A stretch of DNA of 64,000 nucleotides from Rhizophagus clarus. Its lineage: Eukaryota > Glomeromycota > Glomeromycetes > Glomerales > Glomeraceae. Made by a program: the position numbers and the translations under genes. Shown in pieces: positions 39,101-50,405 of the stretch (positions are counted from its first letter, which is position 1; each line of letters begins with the position of its first letter). The notes under the pieces were generated by a model. It saw only the letters and a program-made list of their open reading frames with translations, searched no databases and had not been told where the DNA came from. The stretch spans positions 620,001 to 684,000 of the forward strand of contig BLAL01000215.1 in assembly GCA_015698045.1 (NCBI GenBank). The letters are read 5' to 3'.

Positions 39101-40558
39101 ATCATTAAAACTACTTTTTCTTCTTGATTTTAATAGGCCACTTTGGTCTTTAGCTATAAAACTTAAAACATGATTAAATGCTTTAAGTATAAATGATCTT
39201 TCCCATAAGCATTCAAGTTGTGTTATAACTAAGTTAAAATATGAATTTGAAATTTTTGAATCATTTTTTCCTGAATACCATTTAAATATAGGGTGATATT
39301 GATAATGCATATTCTGTTGTTTAGATGACACAAAATTTTGACAATATTGAAGTAAGGAAATAATAATTTCAATAAAATTATAAAATTTTGAACTTGATTG
39401 TGTTTCATTTATCGATAAAGAAATTAAATCTGATCTCAACATTAACTCAACAATATTGCCCATCAAAAATATTGCATTATTTCCTGTTAATCCATTTAAA
39501 ATCTGTAATAAAGAATCATCATTATGCATTATTTCAATAATTTTTAAAGGAATATTACATTTTTTTAACATATCCAAGCAATTGTCATCTAAAGAAGATA
39601 ATAAACAAGGGATTGTCAATATGTGAATTATAAACATGATTAATTTGTTCTTTTCACTGTAACGTTTTTCTGTGAATGTTTGTAAATTACTTTCTCCAGA
39701 ATTTGAATCCAATAAAAATAAACAGCATCTTAAACAAGCTGAAATCCATAAATTCGTAGAATTTAATTTCTTTTCGTCATCTTTTGAAAGTTGTTTCACT
39801 TTCATTGATCTTGATTTTAAATTTAATATGGAATCCACTCTGAGAAACATTCCTGATCCTATTGACATATAAAATCCTTTTTGTAATAGAAAATTATGAA
39901 ATGCAGCTAAATTTTGGCTTAAAAGTGTAGAGATTGAATTTGAATTCGGCAAATTTCCTTTTATCATATAAAATTTAGGATCAAGAAAATAAATCAACAG
40001 CCTAATTTCTGTTCCGGTAAGATATAATGCGTTGATATTGTTGTTGTTTGTATATCCAATAATCCTTTCGACGCATTGCCAAAGAATTTTTTTCATTAAA
40101 TTAAAAGTGAATTTTCCATGATTTTCGTTAAACAATAAAAAATGGAACGGAACAACTACTTTACTAGGTTGATCTCCTTTATTAGAAGAATTTTGAGTAG
40201 TAGTTGATAATATCAATCTACATAAATGTGAAAATCTGGCACTATCATGTTTTGGATTAAAGAACGCGAATAATAATTTTGCAAGAAGAAGAATTTCGAA
40301 GGAATTTGATAAATTCTCATTTGAATTATCATTGTCAATTAAAAAACCTGAATCAATATCCCATAAATTACGTAGTTTTTCAAAATTTTGCTTTTTTTTT
40401 AAATGTTTACGAAAAGTTTTCTGTATAACAATCGCAGCCTGTGATAATTTTTGCTCTTGCTTTTGTTTTATACGTTGTTGTTCTCTTTGTTCTCTTTCTG
40501 CTCTAGCATTATCAACAAAAGCTTGTTTTTTAGCGTTTTGTTCGTTAAATGGAAACAT
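36155..40558 (-). CDS. HUL5: HECT E3 ubiquitin ligase, Hul5/UBE3C type
   Basis: Fourteen exons (40558-38808, 38725-38136, 38051-37983, 37893-37630, 37552-37440, 37356-37286, 37211-37152, 37072-37044, 36971-36826, 36746-36727, 36633-36484, 36408-36386, 36313-36272, 36189-36155) sum to 3363 nt, 1120 residues; human UBE3C has 1083. The basic N-terminus contains an IQ motif (AAIVIQKTFRKHL, about 41-53), as in Hul5/UBE3C. A long helical middle follows, then the HECT domain (about 745-1120): VRRAHVLDDGYKQLG, DQGGPFKEF, F-L-G-K-M-I-A-R-A-I, P-E-N-W-L-R-M-F, L-L-K-F-V-T-S-C, P-P-L-G-G-F and the catalytic L-P-T-S-S-T-C-F. The catalytic Cys is residue 1088, 32 from the end, the same distance as in UBE3C. 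These ligases extend chains on proteasome-bound and misfolded proteins. The catalytic Cys codon (TG|T) is split by an intron. Confidence 0.95.
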
Positions 40559-42190
40559 TCTTTAAAAAATAGTTAAGCTGCGATTAATCCGCAGCAAAAA
40601 TTATCGTTAAAAAAAGCAAGAAATGTCATTTGTAAATTAAAATTATTCGTGTGTCCTTTATAGATTACAGACGCTTGTGATATTGTACAACAGCTGCTCA
40701 TCATTTAAAGAAGCACTAATAAATGCACTAACCATCTGATATCACGTGGATTGAAATGTCTAATTAATTAGTAGGAAATGAATGTTATACAACTTAATTA
40801 ATATAGTTAACATTAAGTCATTAACCATGTTAATGGTATTTTATTTTTAACCAAAAACTAAAATTGGTATATGCAAATATTTTTATAGCATCATTAATAA
40901 ACCTCACAAATAAAACTTAAATAAAAAAAGTATGGCTTATTAGTAGTGCTTACAATGACATTATAAACATGGCACATTGAAACCTTTTCCTTTGTGAAGT
41001 ATGTATAGTTGTATAACCATTGTCTTAAGCACTGAAAGTATAAAAGTGACCTATTAAAATGTCAGAAAGATGATCACATTACTTAATTCTTGAAACTACT
41101 CCTGTGAATTGCCTATATCATATGCTCAAATAAAAGATCTAATGTACATAATCATTGGTGGATGCTAGAGATGGAAAATTATCATCATAAAAGAGATACT
41201 TATCATATTTATAAGGCGGGTTTTTATGCTGATCGGATTAAATCTATCAAATGTTTCAAGATCCTGTTTGATTTTTAAAACGAAATCATATCAGATATAT
41301 TAAAAATTATCTAATATATCTTATATTTCCAACTGTATTATAACTAAATTCCCAATCCTTTTTTTCCACATATCGAGCATCTGGTTATAACAAGTAGATT
41401 AGTCCTAAAGATTGAAAAATCAGGCGGCAGATTTGCAAATGACCATTCTGCGTATGGGTGTTCCCGATTTTATTTACTCAGGATGGGAAATAAAAAAGTA
41501 CCACGTGACAAATTCGGCCGCATATATCGTATTACCACTATATGCATGAATCGAGTTCCATAAACCTTTCAATCATAACCCATTTCGCCAAAGTTGTCCT
41601 TTCGCCATCTTACTTTTCTCCTTTCCTTTTTTTTTTCACTTTCAAATCATTATCCATCTTGTCAAGAATACGCGTTAAAACGGTATTTAACAGTACCGTA
41701 AATAACCTTTGGTGCCAAATGGTGCAGAAACTTAATGCTTACTGGCACTAATTGTTACTTTCAATTTCTACCGACCTTTTAAGACTGTCTGAAGTTTTTT
41801 TTTTATTATAATAAAAATTTTTATTTATACTTCAGAAATAATAATAAGGTTATCCTTTTGTTTCAATCTTCCTGGTTTCTTGTTCTGCCTTATTCAAAGT
41901 TGTTTGATTCTCTGTGATCTATTAGTTTAATATTCTTATTACATAGAGTTATTACATTCGTTTCCTTTTGACGGAAAATGGGAATACGTTCTCCCGGTAT
42001 TTCAATCAAGATTCCTGAGAATCGCTTTCTTTTCAATCACATGTCGAAGGTATGTTTTACAAAATGGGAGGAAATGCGATAACCTTTCAGGGGTTTTCAC
42101 ATGCCCCTTTGTGCACCTTGAACTGTTATAATACGGCAAGGAGAAAACTCACAATAAAGTTCATCTCTTTTGTATCCTTGTAATTTACCC
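40559..42190. promoter_or_regulatory. Divergent intergenic region, possible 5' exon of the next gene
   Basis: Upstream of both the HECT gene (-) and the coiled-coil gene (+). A strong-looking donor (AAG|GTATGT) stands at about 42050, after a short frame starting at ATG 41978, and may mark a 5' untranslated exon of the plus-strand gene. No other gene is visible. Confidence 0.4.
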
Positions 42191-43638
42191 ATGGCTATTA
42201 ATTTTTGTTTAGAAACTAAACTAAAAGTAACTTTATTAACTAAGGAATCGAATATAAAGATACCGAACTTGTTGTTTTCCAGCTCGCCTCCCACAGAAAC
42301 GGATGAAACAATCGAGTGGGAGTTTGATCGTTCGAGAAACGAATTTAACCGGTTTAATCAGGATTTAGATGAGATAGCTCATTCAATGGAAAAATTATTC
42401 GAGGATGCTCCTGAATGGCTTGCAAATATTGAGAAAATTAAGCGAGAACAAGGTAGTAAAATATATTTTTGTTTTATCTTATTTTATATTATTATTTGAT
42501 ATATATTTTAAATAAATTCTTTTGTCAGATTCTGTTGAAGAAAGTATTTTAGCAACCCAAGAAAAGATTTTAGAAAATGAAAATCATTTGGACAAGTTAA
42601 AATCACTTCAAGTGGAAGTTACAGAGGATATAAACAATGACTTGAAAAAGATTCAGGAACAAATTTTTGATGTTAGTTTTTAATAGAACAAGATGTTCAT
42701 ATTTGTTCAATTTTATTTTAACAGTTATATAATAATTACTATTTTAGATTCTTGAAAAGCATCGTTCCGCAAGATCAAACGCAACAAACATTTATAATAG
42801 TCAATCTAGAACTTCCGAACAACTTGATCTTATGTTACAAGCTATACATGAGTATGCTCGTTTAATTCGAGAAGCAAGCCTCACAATTAAACATTTCGAC
42901 GATGTTGGGTCTCCATTAAAATATGAATCGCTGGATTTATCACCGTTTAGACATTATCAGGTATTTGATAATAAAGAAATTTTTGGAATATTTTTTCAAT
43001 TTAAAACTTTTATACTAACTCCCAAATGATGAAAGGGTAGCAGTTCCTATTTTGAAGACCATATTCATCAAGTAAATACTCCAGAATCAGAGTCTCCGGT
43101 ATCACGCATATCACAGACATCACTAGATTCTCCAGAGTTGCCAAGCGCTTCTACTACAACTACTCACACTTCAGCGACGACACCAACAAGTTTAGGCGCC
43201 CATTCATCTGATCCATCTTCTCTTAACAATCCACAACCTCCACTTGAATTACCAAACTATGCAATTAAACATCAAAAACTTTTACTTGAAAGCATGAGAC
43301 GTGCTGCAGTTGGATTAAAGTTCTTGCTGTATGCAAATCAATTAAATGATTATAAGAACGAATGTCCGGATAGTGATTGTGATTTAAATCTAGATTTATT
43401 TGATGACATTTCTACTGAAGAAGTAGTGACAACCACTTATAGGGATATCGATCCTAGTAAAAGCTGTGACAGTAGTTGTGATGATAACAACAGTGATAGT
43501 GGAGGAAGTGATCATGAGAAGAGTAAAGAATGCACTCCTGGCAAGATCTGTGTCACTATACGCAAGAGATCACTTATTGTTCACTCATATAATCTGTTTC
43601 GAATTGACAAGAGAATGTTGGTAAAACAATTAGGATAA
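42191..43638 (+). CDS. Unrecognised coiled-coil protein with acidic Ser-rich tail
   Basis: Four exons (42191-42452, 42529-42671, 42748-42960, 43036-43638) join in phase to 1221 nt, 406 residues, from M-A-I-N-F. Residues of about 45-150 are strongly helical and heptad-like (SMEKLFEDAPEWLANIEKIK, EDINNDLKKIQEQIFDILEK). A conserved-looking block (LDLMLQAIHEYARLIREASL) comes next, then a Ser/Thr/Pro-rich linker (SPVSRISQTSLDSPELPSAS), then a helix with MRRAAVGLKFLLYANQL, an acidic Asp/Ser/Cys stretch and a basic end. I do not recognise a family. The start is uncertain. A good acceptor-like TTGTTGTTTTCCAG lies inside the assumed first exon (about 42282), and a good donor lies upstream at 42050. 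Splicing those two together would give a frame without an in-frame ATG, so I kept the internal ATG. Confidence 0.7.
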
Positions 43639-44423
43639 ATTTTCAAAGTTTAATTGTTGTAAGATAGAAGGATGGACTAATGTAATTTATAAATAAGGAC
43701 TTTTTATTGGAATTTTTTTTAGTGAAAGACATTTGTTCTTTTTTTTTTTTTTTTTTTTTTTTTAAGATCAATTAACAAATGATTTATTTTTACTATAATT
43801 CCTTTGTTGATTTATTTTATTTCAGGCTTTAAAAGGTTGGTTTCAGCAAATGAAACTTTTGTATTTTTAGCCTTTGTTTTTATATAAATGACAAGAAATT
43901 TATATATTTCAGATATTATATATACATATATTTTCTTTTTATAAATTTAATACAATCTTAACATCAATCAACAAACAAATCAAAATTACAATTTTAGCAT
44001 AGAAGTTTCAGATATATTAATAAATAATTATTTCTTAGTCATTTTTATTGAGTTTAAAAAGTAAAGATGCGATCTTGTAACAAATTTTAACTCGAGATTA
44101 AGCTTAAACTCAATAAATTAAACAAATCGGGAATTTCTCAATACTTCGGAAAAATACATGAGAGGATGCATGAAATGCAACATTGTTAGATTGTTTCTTT
44201 TTTTACCTAAATTTAGAATCAACCTATTACGCCTTTATCAATTATCAAAATCTCTGTTACTACTTACTAACCCAGAACATGTGATACTTCTTATTTTGGA
44301 AATTTTTGTAAACAAAAAAAACATCTTTTGTATCTTCAAAACTTCTGGTTTTTTTTTTGTTTTTTTTTTTCTTAACCTATTCAATTTTTTTTATTGTGTT
44401 TCTCTCGTTTGAATATATAAACT
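43639..44423. other. Intergenic between two plus-strand genes
   Basis: AT-rich 3' flank and promoter. It contains a T-run of about 26 (43738-43763) and a T-rich stretch before the next start codon. The frame 44158-44412 is T-rich low-complexity sequence. Confidence 0.5.
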
Positions 44424-47400
44424 ATGGACAAAAGTATAGATTCATCAACAATTTCAGCGGAACATGCTGAAACATTACAAGCTTTATCACAAACAGGCAC
44501 AAATAGCGAAGTTGGTACGGACGAAGGACCTGAGAATGATAGCGATTATGATCTTCAAAAACAAAATGAACTTGAACTTTCCTCGAGAAGTTCGGGTGAA
44601 GAAAGTAGAAAACATGATGATGGTATTGAAAATGAATTAAAAGGAGAAAAATTAGATGATATATCATATTGTAGTTCTTCAGAAGACGAAGAAGAAGTTG
44701 AAGATTTTGAAAAAAATATAAAATCTCTTAGTCTGAGCGATGAATTGAACTTAAAAGACGCTTTAAACAGTGAATCAAATGAATTACAAGGTGTAAGTAA
44801 AGAAGAATATCTTCTAACAGTTGGTGAACTTAATTTTGTGGACGAAGAATCATTCGTTATTCATGATAGTAGACATCGAAAAATAAGAATGCCAATAAAA
44901 AATAAATTGTTGGAGAATGAAAAATCAATTCAGCAGAAACAAGAACGTAAAGTAGATCAATCGCATCCAAAACAAATTAATCAGGAAAAAAAGAATCAAC
45001 TAAATGAGCAACGATTACGTGAAGAGAACTCGAAAGAAAATGAAGTACATTTGAAATACGAGAAAGAGCGTCAATCTCAATTAGAAAAAGAGAAGAAATT
45101 AAAAGATCAACAATTAAGACAAGATCAGAAACTGGAGTCCCAAAAGTTATCACAAAAGGAACAATTACAACGCGAAGGGCAATCACGTAATAGAAAAGAA
45201 ATCCAATTACAGAATCAAGGACAACTATACCAATCTCCATTTTTGCAGTCTCAACCTTTGCAGCCTAGACAAAATTCCTCACAAATGCAAAGATCATTTC
45301 ATGAAAACATATTTAAACCTGTAATCAAGTCACAAAATGAACAAACTTTACCCATTACACCTTCATTATCTATTAAATCATTTCATTTACCAGATCTTTC
45401 ATTATCTCATCAAAGTGATGTTCGAAATTTCAGACAGATGAATGTTAAAGGTCCAGTTTCTGCTCTACGTACTCTTACAGATAATTATAGACAGCTTGAA
45501 CTGGACAAGCAAAATGCAGATATAAAGGTTAGACAGCTTGAACTTGACAAACAAACCGCAGATGGGAAGGTCGATCAGTTAGAAAAACAATTAGAACAAT
45601 ACCGTCAGTTACTACGGAAGGAGCAATCCAATAATAACAAACATAGTGAGATAGAAACAATTACTTGTGGCGTTGGAGACGATTTTAAGAAGAGCAGTTC
45701 CCATGGAAAGTTTCCATTGACCGAAAAAGAAAGTAAGATATAATTAATTTTCGTTTTATGTGCAACGGTTATTGATCAATTACAAAAAATCAAAAAGTCC
45801 TTCTATATTTTTCCGTTTACAGAAACAAATCCTCCCATAGTTTCTCTACAGAAAAAGTACAAAGTTATGAAAAGACAATTAGAATATATGAAGACTTATG
45901 CGCGTAAAGCTGAAGATGAACGTGATGAAGCTAAGAAAGCTTTAGTCAAGACTCAACAAGATATTGCACAAATGAATGATCAGTTTGAAAGTTTAAGGGC
46001 ATCTGCTCAAATACCCAACAAAAGAACCCAACTGTCTAGTATCGCAATTCCCACTCAGCCAATTTCTTTGGCTTCTTCTGAATTACCAATGAAACCTTTT
46101 GAGGAAACTAACGGACTCTTGAATGTTAATAATATTAAAGTTCAGGAAAATAATCAAATAATCGAGCCAAAAGAAATTGGACGTGATTCAGGTTCAGAAA
46201 AGAACAAATCTCGCGAAAATGTTGATGTAAGCATTGCGATATTTCAAATTGTCTTTTGTGCATTATGTCCATGTATAAAAATAAAAAAAACACTAATCTA
46301 TTTGATTCTTAGCCAGAACAAATTAGGACAATTCAAGAAGAAATTGAGAGTCGTCGTATAGATAGAGAAAATTTGAGAAAGAAACGCCAAGCGGTAAGTG
46401 ATTCCATTAAATAATAAAGTTGCATCATCAGTTATTAATTTTAAATAAATTTGATATTCAGATGGAAAAAAAACATAGAAGGAAAACAGTTCCTAAAAGT
46501 GAAATAACTTCAAAAGAGGAAAATGAAAGTGTTGAAGGAAGAGAGGATGGGCGAAAAACTGATAGGTATGGAGGACTTCATCGTTTCGTCAATGGCGAGG
46601 AAGATCTTCAAAATTATGAAGATTCGTGTAAGAATAAAAAGCGACCCACGAATCATAATGAAGATTGTTATATTGGTTCCCGTGAACAGCTGTATAATGA
46701 GTATTTAAAAGCGTTTAATAAACGAACTGCCAATAAGATGCAGTTTACCGGTTACAATGAAGGCGAACAATATTATGAACATTATGATGAAGATGAACCG
46801 CATGAAAATCTGCCATCAGAGTCTTCCGAGTTGAATCAATATATAGACCCTCGAGAGCAACAATATTATTATGAGAAACGAGAGGATCAAAAGAGAGATA
46901 ATCTTTACATGAAGGAAGATCCAGATATTCATCCGAGCGACTTAAGACTATCTCCAACTAGAGGCGGAAGAATCTATTCACACGAAAGTCCAGATAGTGC
47001 TTACATACACATAAAAGGTCGAAAACAATATGTTCGCCATGCGTATGATGATTTTGAGGAGGAAAGTGATTATATTAGAGATTGCGGTTATCGGGAAGAA
47101 TTAAAAAGGGATGACCTATCTATTGATTCGCAACAGGTTGGTTTCTTTTTCAATTATTCTATCTTTTTAAGGATATTTCTCCAATTTATATACTCGTTAG
47201 GACTATCCTGTATGGAAGGATATCAAAAACGGAAAATCATATTTGCGGAAACGAGATTATATCATACAAGAACCTGCTTCTAAACCTATGAGATCTGGTG
47301 ATATTCCGTTCATTCTTGGAACTGTGTGTATATTAATCATTTAAGTTGTATATATATGATAACAACAATACAATAATATATTTTTTATCAAATTTACATA

Positions 47401-48146
47401 GGGTACAGGCAAATCACATTCTGTAACAGTAAATCTACAAAAAGCTTTTGCTTTGTTAAAGAATCATAGTTCCAATTCGTGTTCAGTTTGTAATAAGAAA
47501 AATACGAAAAATGCGGCTAATAAAAATAAATTTAAAAAATGTAGTGTATTTATATTCCAATCTTTTACATACGAATTTTAAAATAATTTAATTTTTGGAC
47601 TGACAACCTTATTATTTTATTGCAGCGAGCTCTGAAAACGAAGAATCTCCAGATATAGCATTAGGGAGAGTTATTGGTAATCTAATGGACGAATTGAAGC
47701 ATTTAAAAATGTATTTGCAATTTTTTAAAAAGTTCCTTTTTTTTAAAAAAAAAATTGGATTTAAAATTAATAAGATCATGAAATTTATAATAGGCATTAT
47801 GGTAATTTAGTTATTGAGTATCAAAAGATTGACCCACTAGATAGTAAAAGTAAGAGGTCTGCACTAGCGGAAGAACTGAAAGAAATAATGGACCAAATGG
47901 AAATAAAGGTATTTATATTCTTATGTATGTATTTTTTATGCATGTTTAGAGACGTTTGACCTTTTTCTCTCTCATAAAAAGGGAGATCAAATTGCTACAC
48001 TTTACGATATTCAACAAAAAACTGTTAAACCTTCTTTACGATATGGATTTACACAAAAGAATAATTATCAAAAACCTACGCGATCGATACATGAAACAAG
48101 ACCTCGAGTAACGAGAAAAGTACAAAAACCATTAAACGATTTATAG
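44424..48146 (+). CDS. Cep57/Ppc89-like microtubule-binding coiled-coil protein
   Basis: Nine exons (44424-45732, 45823-46226, 46313-46393, 46462-47136, 47201-47323, 47402-47543, 47626-47710, 47794-47908, 47982-48146) sum to 3099 nt, 1032 residues. The N-terminal third is acidic/Ser-rich, then Gln/Glu/Lys-rich coiled coil (about 165-460, including a tandem RQLELDKQNAD/RQLELDKQTAD), then a Tyr/Asp/Glu-rich spacer. The C-terminal part matches the Cep57 microtubule-binding domain: GDIPFILGT-GTGKSHSVTVNLQKAF, a C-S-V-C pair, DELKHLKMHYGNLVIEYQKI and KGDQIATLYDIQQK. In fission yeast the family member Ppc89 is a spindle-pole-body scaffold; in animals Cep57 is centrosomal. A spindle-pole or microtubule-organising role is therefore likely. 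The domain assignment is from motif memory; the long N-terminus is specific to this lineage as far as I can tell. Confidence 0.85.
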
Positions 48147-48372
48147 CAAGAAATTGAAGGAACAATTCTAGATATAATTCTTTTTTATTTAATAACATTT
48201 TTGAAGTATGAATTGTAAATAATATTTATTTTATAAATATTGGTGTAATGTGGAATTGTGGATCATATATATATTTGATAAATTGATAAAATAGATCTGA
48301 TATGCAGCCATAAATTTAAATTTTTTAGTATTATTTTTGAATTGACAAACCTACGAGAGTTTCAAACTAACA

Positions 48373-49696
48373 ATGTCCTTTCTATCAGATTATGTACCGA
48401 ATTACATAAAGTACTTTTTAACCACCACCTCTATATTTGCCTTATCGCTTACAGGTTTATTATATGCATATCAGTGTAAAATGATATACCTTGCTGGAAT
48501 TCCTGCAGGATCGCGACAAATTGTATTATTTCATGCAATGTTTAGGTGACATTCGTTTTATGATAGTTTTATTCCAACATGAATATTTACATCTTTAGGT
48601 ACAAAAACCCTCTGATTTTGGGATGGAATATACTGACGTGACTTTAACGACAAAAGATGGAGTCCGTATAAAAGCATACATATGTAAATTACCCCGATAT
48701 GCAAGAGATAGGCCTACTATTTTATTATTTCATGTAAGTTTTATGAATTAGAAAATTTCTATCAAGAAAAAAACTAATTGTTACTTATTTTTATGAATAG
48801 GCCAATGCTGGAAATATGGTATATATTTTCCGATCTGATCTGTATATAATATTAGAGACTCATTAATTTGAATAATTAGGGACACAGATTACCTATTGCA
48901 AGAGAATTTTACGTAAAATTGAGGTGCAACGTTGTATTACTTTCATATAGAGGGTAAATAAATTTTTTCTTCAAATATCTCCTTCAATTTCACATTTACC
49001 GACATTTTTGTTAATATTAGATATGGCTTAAGCGAGGGAAATCCAACAGAGAAAGGTCTTAGGATTGACTCTCAGGTTGTATCCACACACACGTATTTAA
49101 TCAATTTATGCCTTATTTATTTATTTATTTATTTATTTATCTATTTATTTGTTTAGGCAATATTAGATTTTGTATTAAATGATGAGGATTTAAAAAATAC
49201 AAAATTAATTGCATATGGACAATCCCTTGGAGGAGCAGTAACGATTGATCTAGTATCCAGAAATGAAGATAAATTCAGTGGCATGATAGTGGAAAATACG
49301 TTTCTTAGCATTGTAAATAATTATATTATTATTATTATTATTATTATTTTGAAATAAGGTCAACAATAACACATAATTAATGTTTTTATTTATATTTAGC
49401 CCAAATTGATACCGCACGTATTTCCAATAATCAAACATTTATCCTTTCTTTGTCATCAAATCTGGCCATCTGAAAAATCTATACAACAAATTGTTAATGT
49501 CCCAATATTATTTTTATCTGGGCTTATTGATGAATTAGTTCCACCTTCACATATGCGTCAGTTATATGAATTATCTCAAACGAGGGCGAAATTTTGGAAA
49601 GATTTTAATAATGGAGATCATAATGAAACTGTAACTCAACCTGGTTATTTTAATGCTATTGAAGATTTTATAAAAAAAGTAGTTCTTAAAGAATAA
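48373..49696 (+). CDS. Alpha/beta hydrolase, Bem46/ABHD13-like
   Basis: Seven exons (48373-48522, 48599-48733, 48801-48818, 48880-48953, 49021-49075, 49157-49312, 49400-49696) sum to 885 nt, 294 residues, normal for the family. One N-terminal hydrophobic segment (about 14-32) anchors it to a membrane, and the KMIYLAGIPAGSR segment resembles the Bem46 LIYP.NFP..SR start. Catalytic triad: nucleophile Ser167 in G-Q-S-L-G-G, Asp240 in G-L-I-D-E-L-V-P, His270 in G-D-H-N. The oxyanion region is H-A-N-A-G-N-M-G-H-R, built from an 18-nt exon (48801-48818). Bem46 proteins are linked to polarity and hyphal germination; ABHD13/17 relatives are thioesterase-like. The substrate is unknown. The gene starts 226 bp after the Cep57-like gene. 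Introns 5 and 6 carry ATTT (about 49115-49153) and TTA (about 49322-49347) microsatellites. Confidence 0.92.
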
Positions 49697-49814
49697 AAAG
49701 GTAACAAATTATAAAATTACAAACTCTAGGCTACAAACTTCAGTATTACTTAATAAACTACCATTTCAATTAACTAGAAAAATATGAATATCGACATAAT
49801 GCGAATCATCTTCG

Positions 49815-50236
49815 TTATTTCTTACCGGACTTTTTAATACCACCGCCAACTACATATGACACATAAATATTTATTTAGAATAAATTATTACAGATTTAAG
49901 TTACTAAAACGATGACATACCAAGAGGTCCACTTTGTTTAGCCTTTTCTTTTAATTCTTTAAGTTTTTTTGCTTCCTCCTGTTTTTTTTTCTTGAACTCG
50001 ATGTCATTCTAAGTTGAAAAGGTAAACTTTAGTTAAATGAACCACTAAACTTCCAACGAGATTTTGTATTTAAATAAATTTAGACGTTACATCATCCAGA
50101 TCTTGATCTTTCTTTTTAGATTGTTTAAGTGGTTTTAGTTTACCGCCTTAATGTAAAAAACATGTTCTTTGAATTAATATATATATATATTAAAAGTTTA
50201 CAAAAACAATTTTCTTATACCTTGACGACCAGACAT
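49815..50236 (-). CDS. TMA7: Tma7 / CCDC72 small ribosome-associated protein
   Basis: Four exons (50236-50221, 50146-50091, 50008-49921, 49849-49815) sum to 195 nt, 64 residues, the same length as human TMA7. The sequence runs M-S-G-R-Q-G-G-K-L-K-P-L-K-Q, then a highly charged helix F-K-K-K-K-Q-E-E-A-K-K-L-K, then G-P-L-G and the hallmark end G-G-I-K-K-S-G-K-K. The first coding exon is only 16 nt. Tma7 co-purifies with ribosomes and affects translation in yeast. No single frame is long enough to show this gene; it was found by joining exons. It ends 118 bp from the convergent hydrolase gene and shares a short divergent promoter with SPT3. Confidence 0.95.
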
Positions 50237-50405
50237 TTTAAATTTTCAGATAGTATTTATTGTTCAAACGAAGAAGAAAATGTAACTAGTGCAGACAAAT
50301 GGTTGAAGCCGAATTTACTAGAAAAACAATCACGGGATAACTATAATTTGACTTGTGATTGGCCGGAAATCAAAACTATTATTGTCAGTCTCTTTCGGAC
50401 TCATA
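50237..50405. promoter_or_regulatory. Short divergent promoter between TMA7 and SPT3
   Basis: Only 169 bp separate the TMA7 start codon (minus strand) and the proposed SPT3 start codon (plus strand), so both promoters and 5' leaders must lie here or overlap the neighbouring gene. No specific binding site is claimed. Confidence 0.55.

Noticed and set aside
38784-40565. Plus-strand frames inside the HECT gene
   Set aside because: Antisense shadows of the long first HECT exon, whose own frame has clear E3 ligase content.
41978-42050. Short frame beginning MGIRSPGISI as first coding exon of the coiled-coil gene
   Set aside because: It ends on a good donor, but its phase does not fit any visible acceptor of the downstream reading frame; more likely 5' untranslated.
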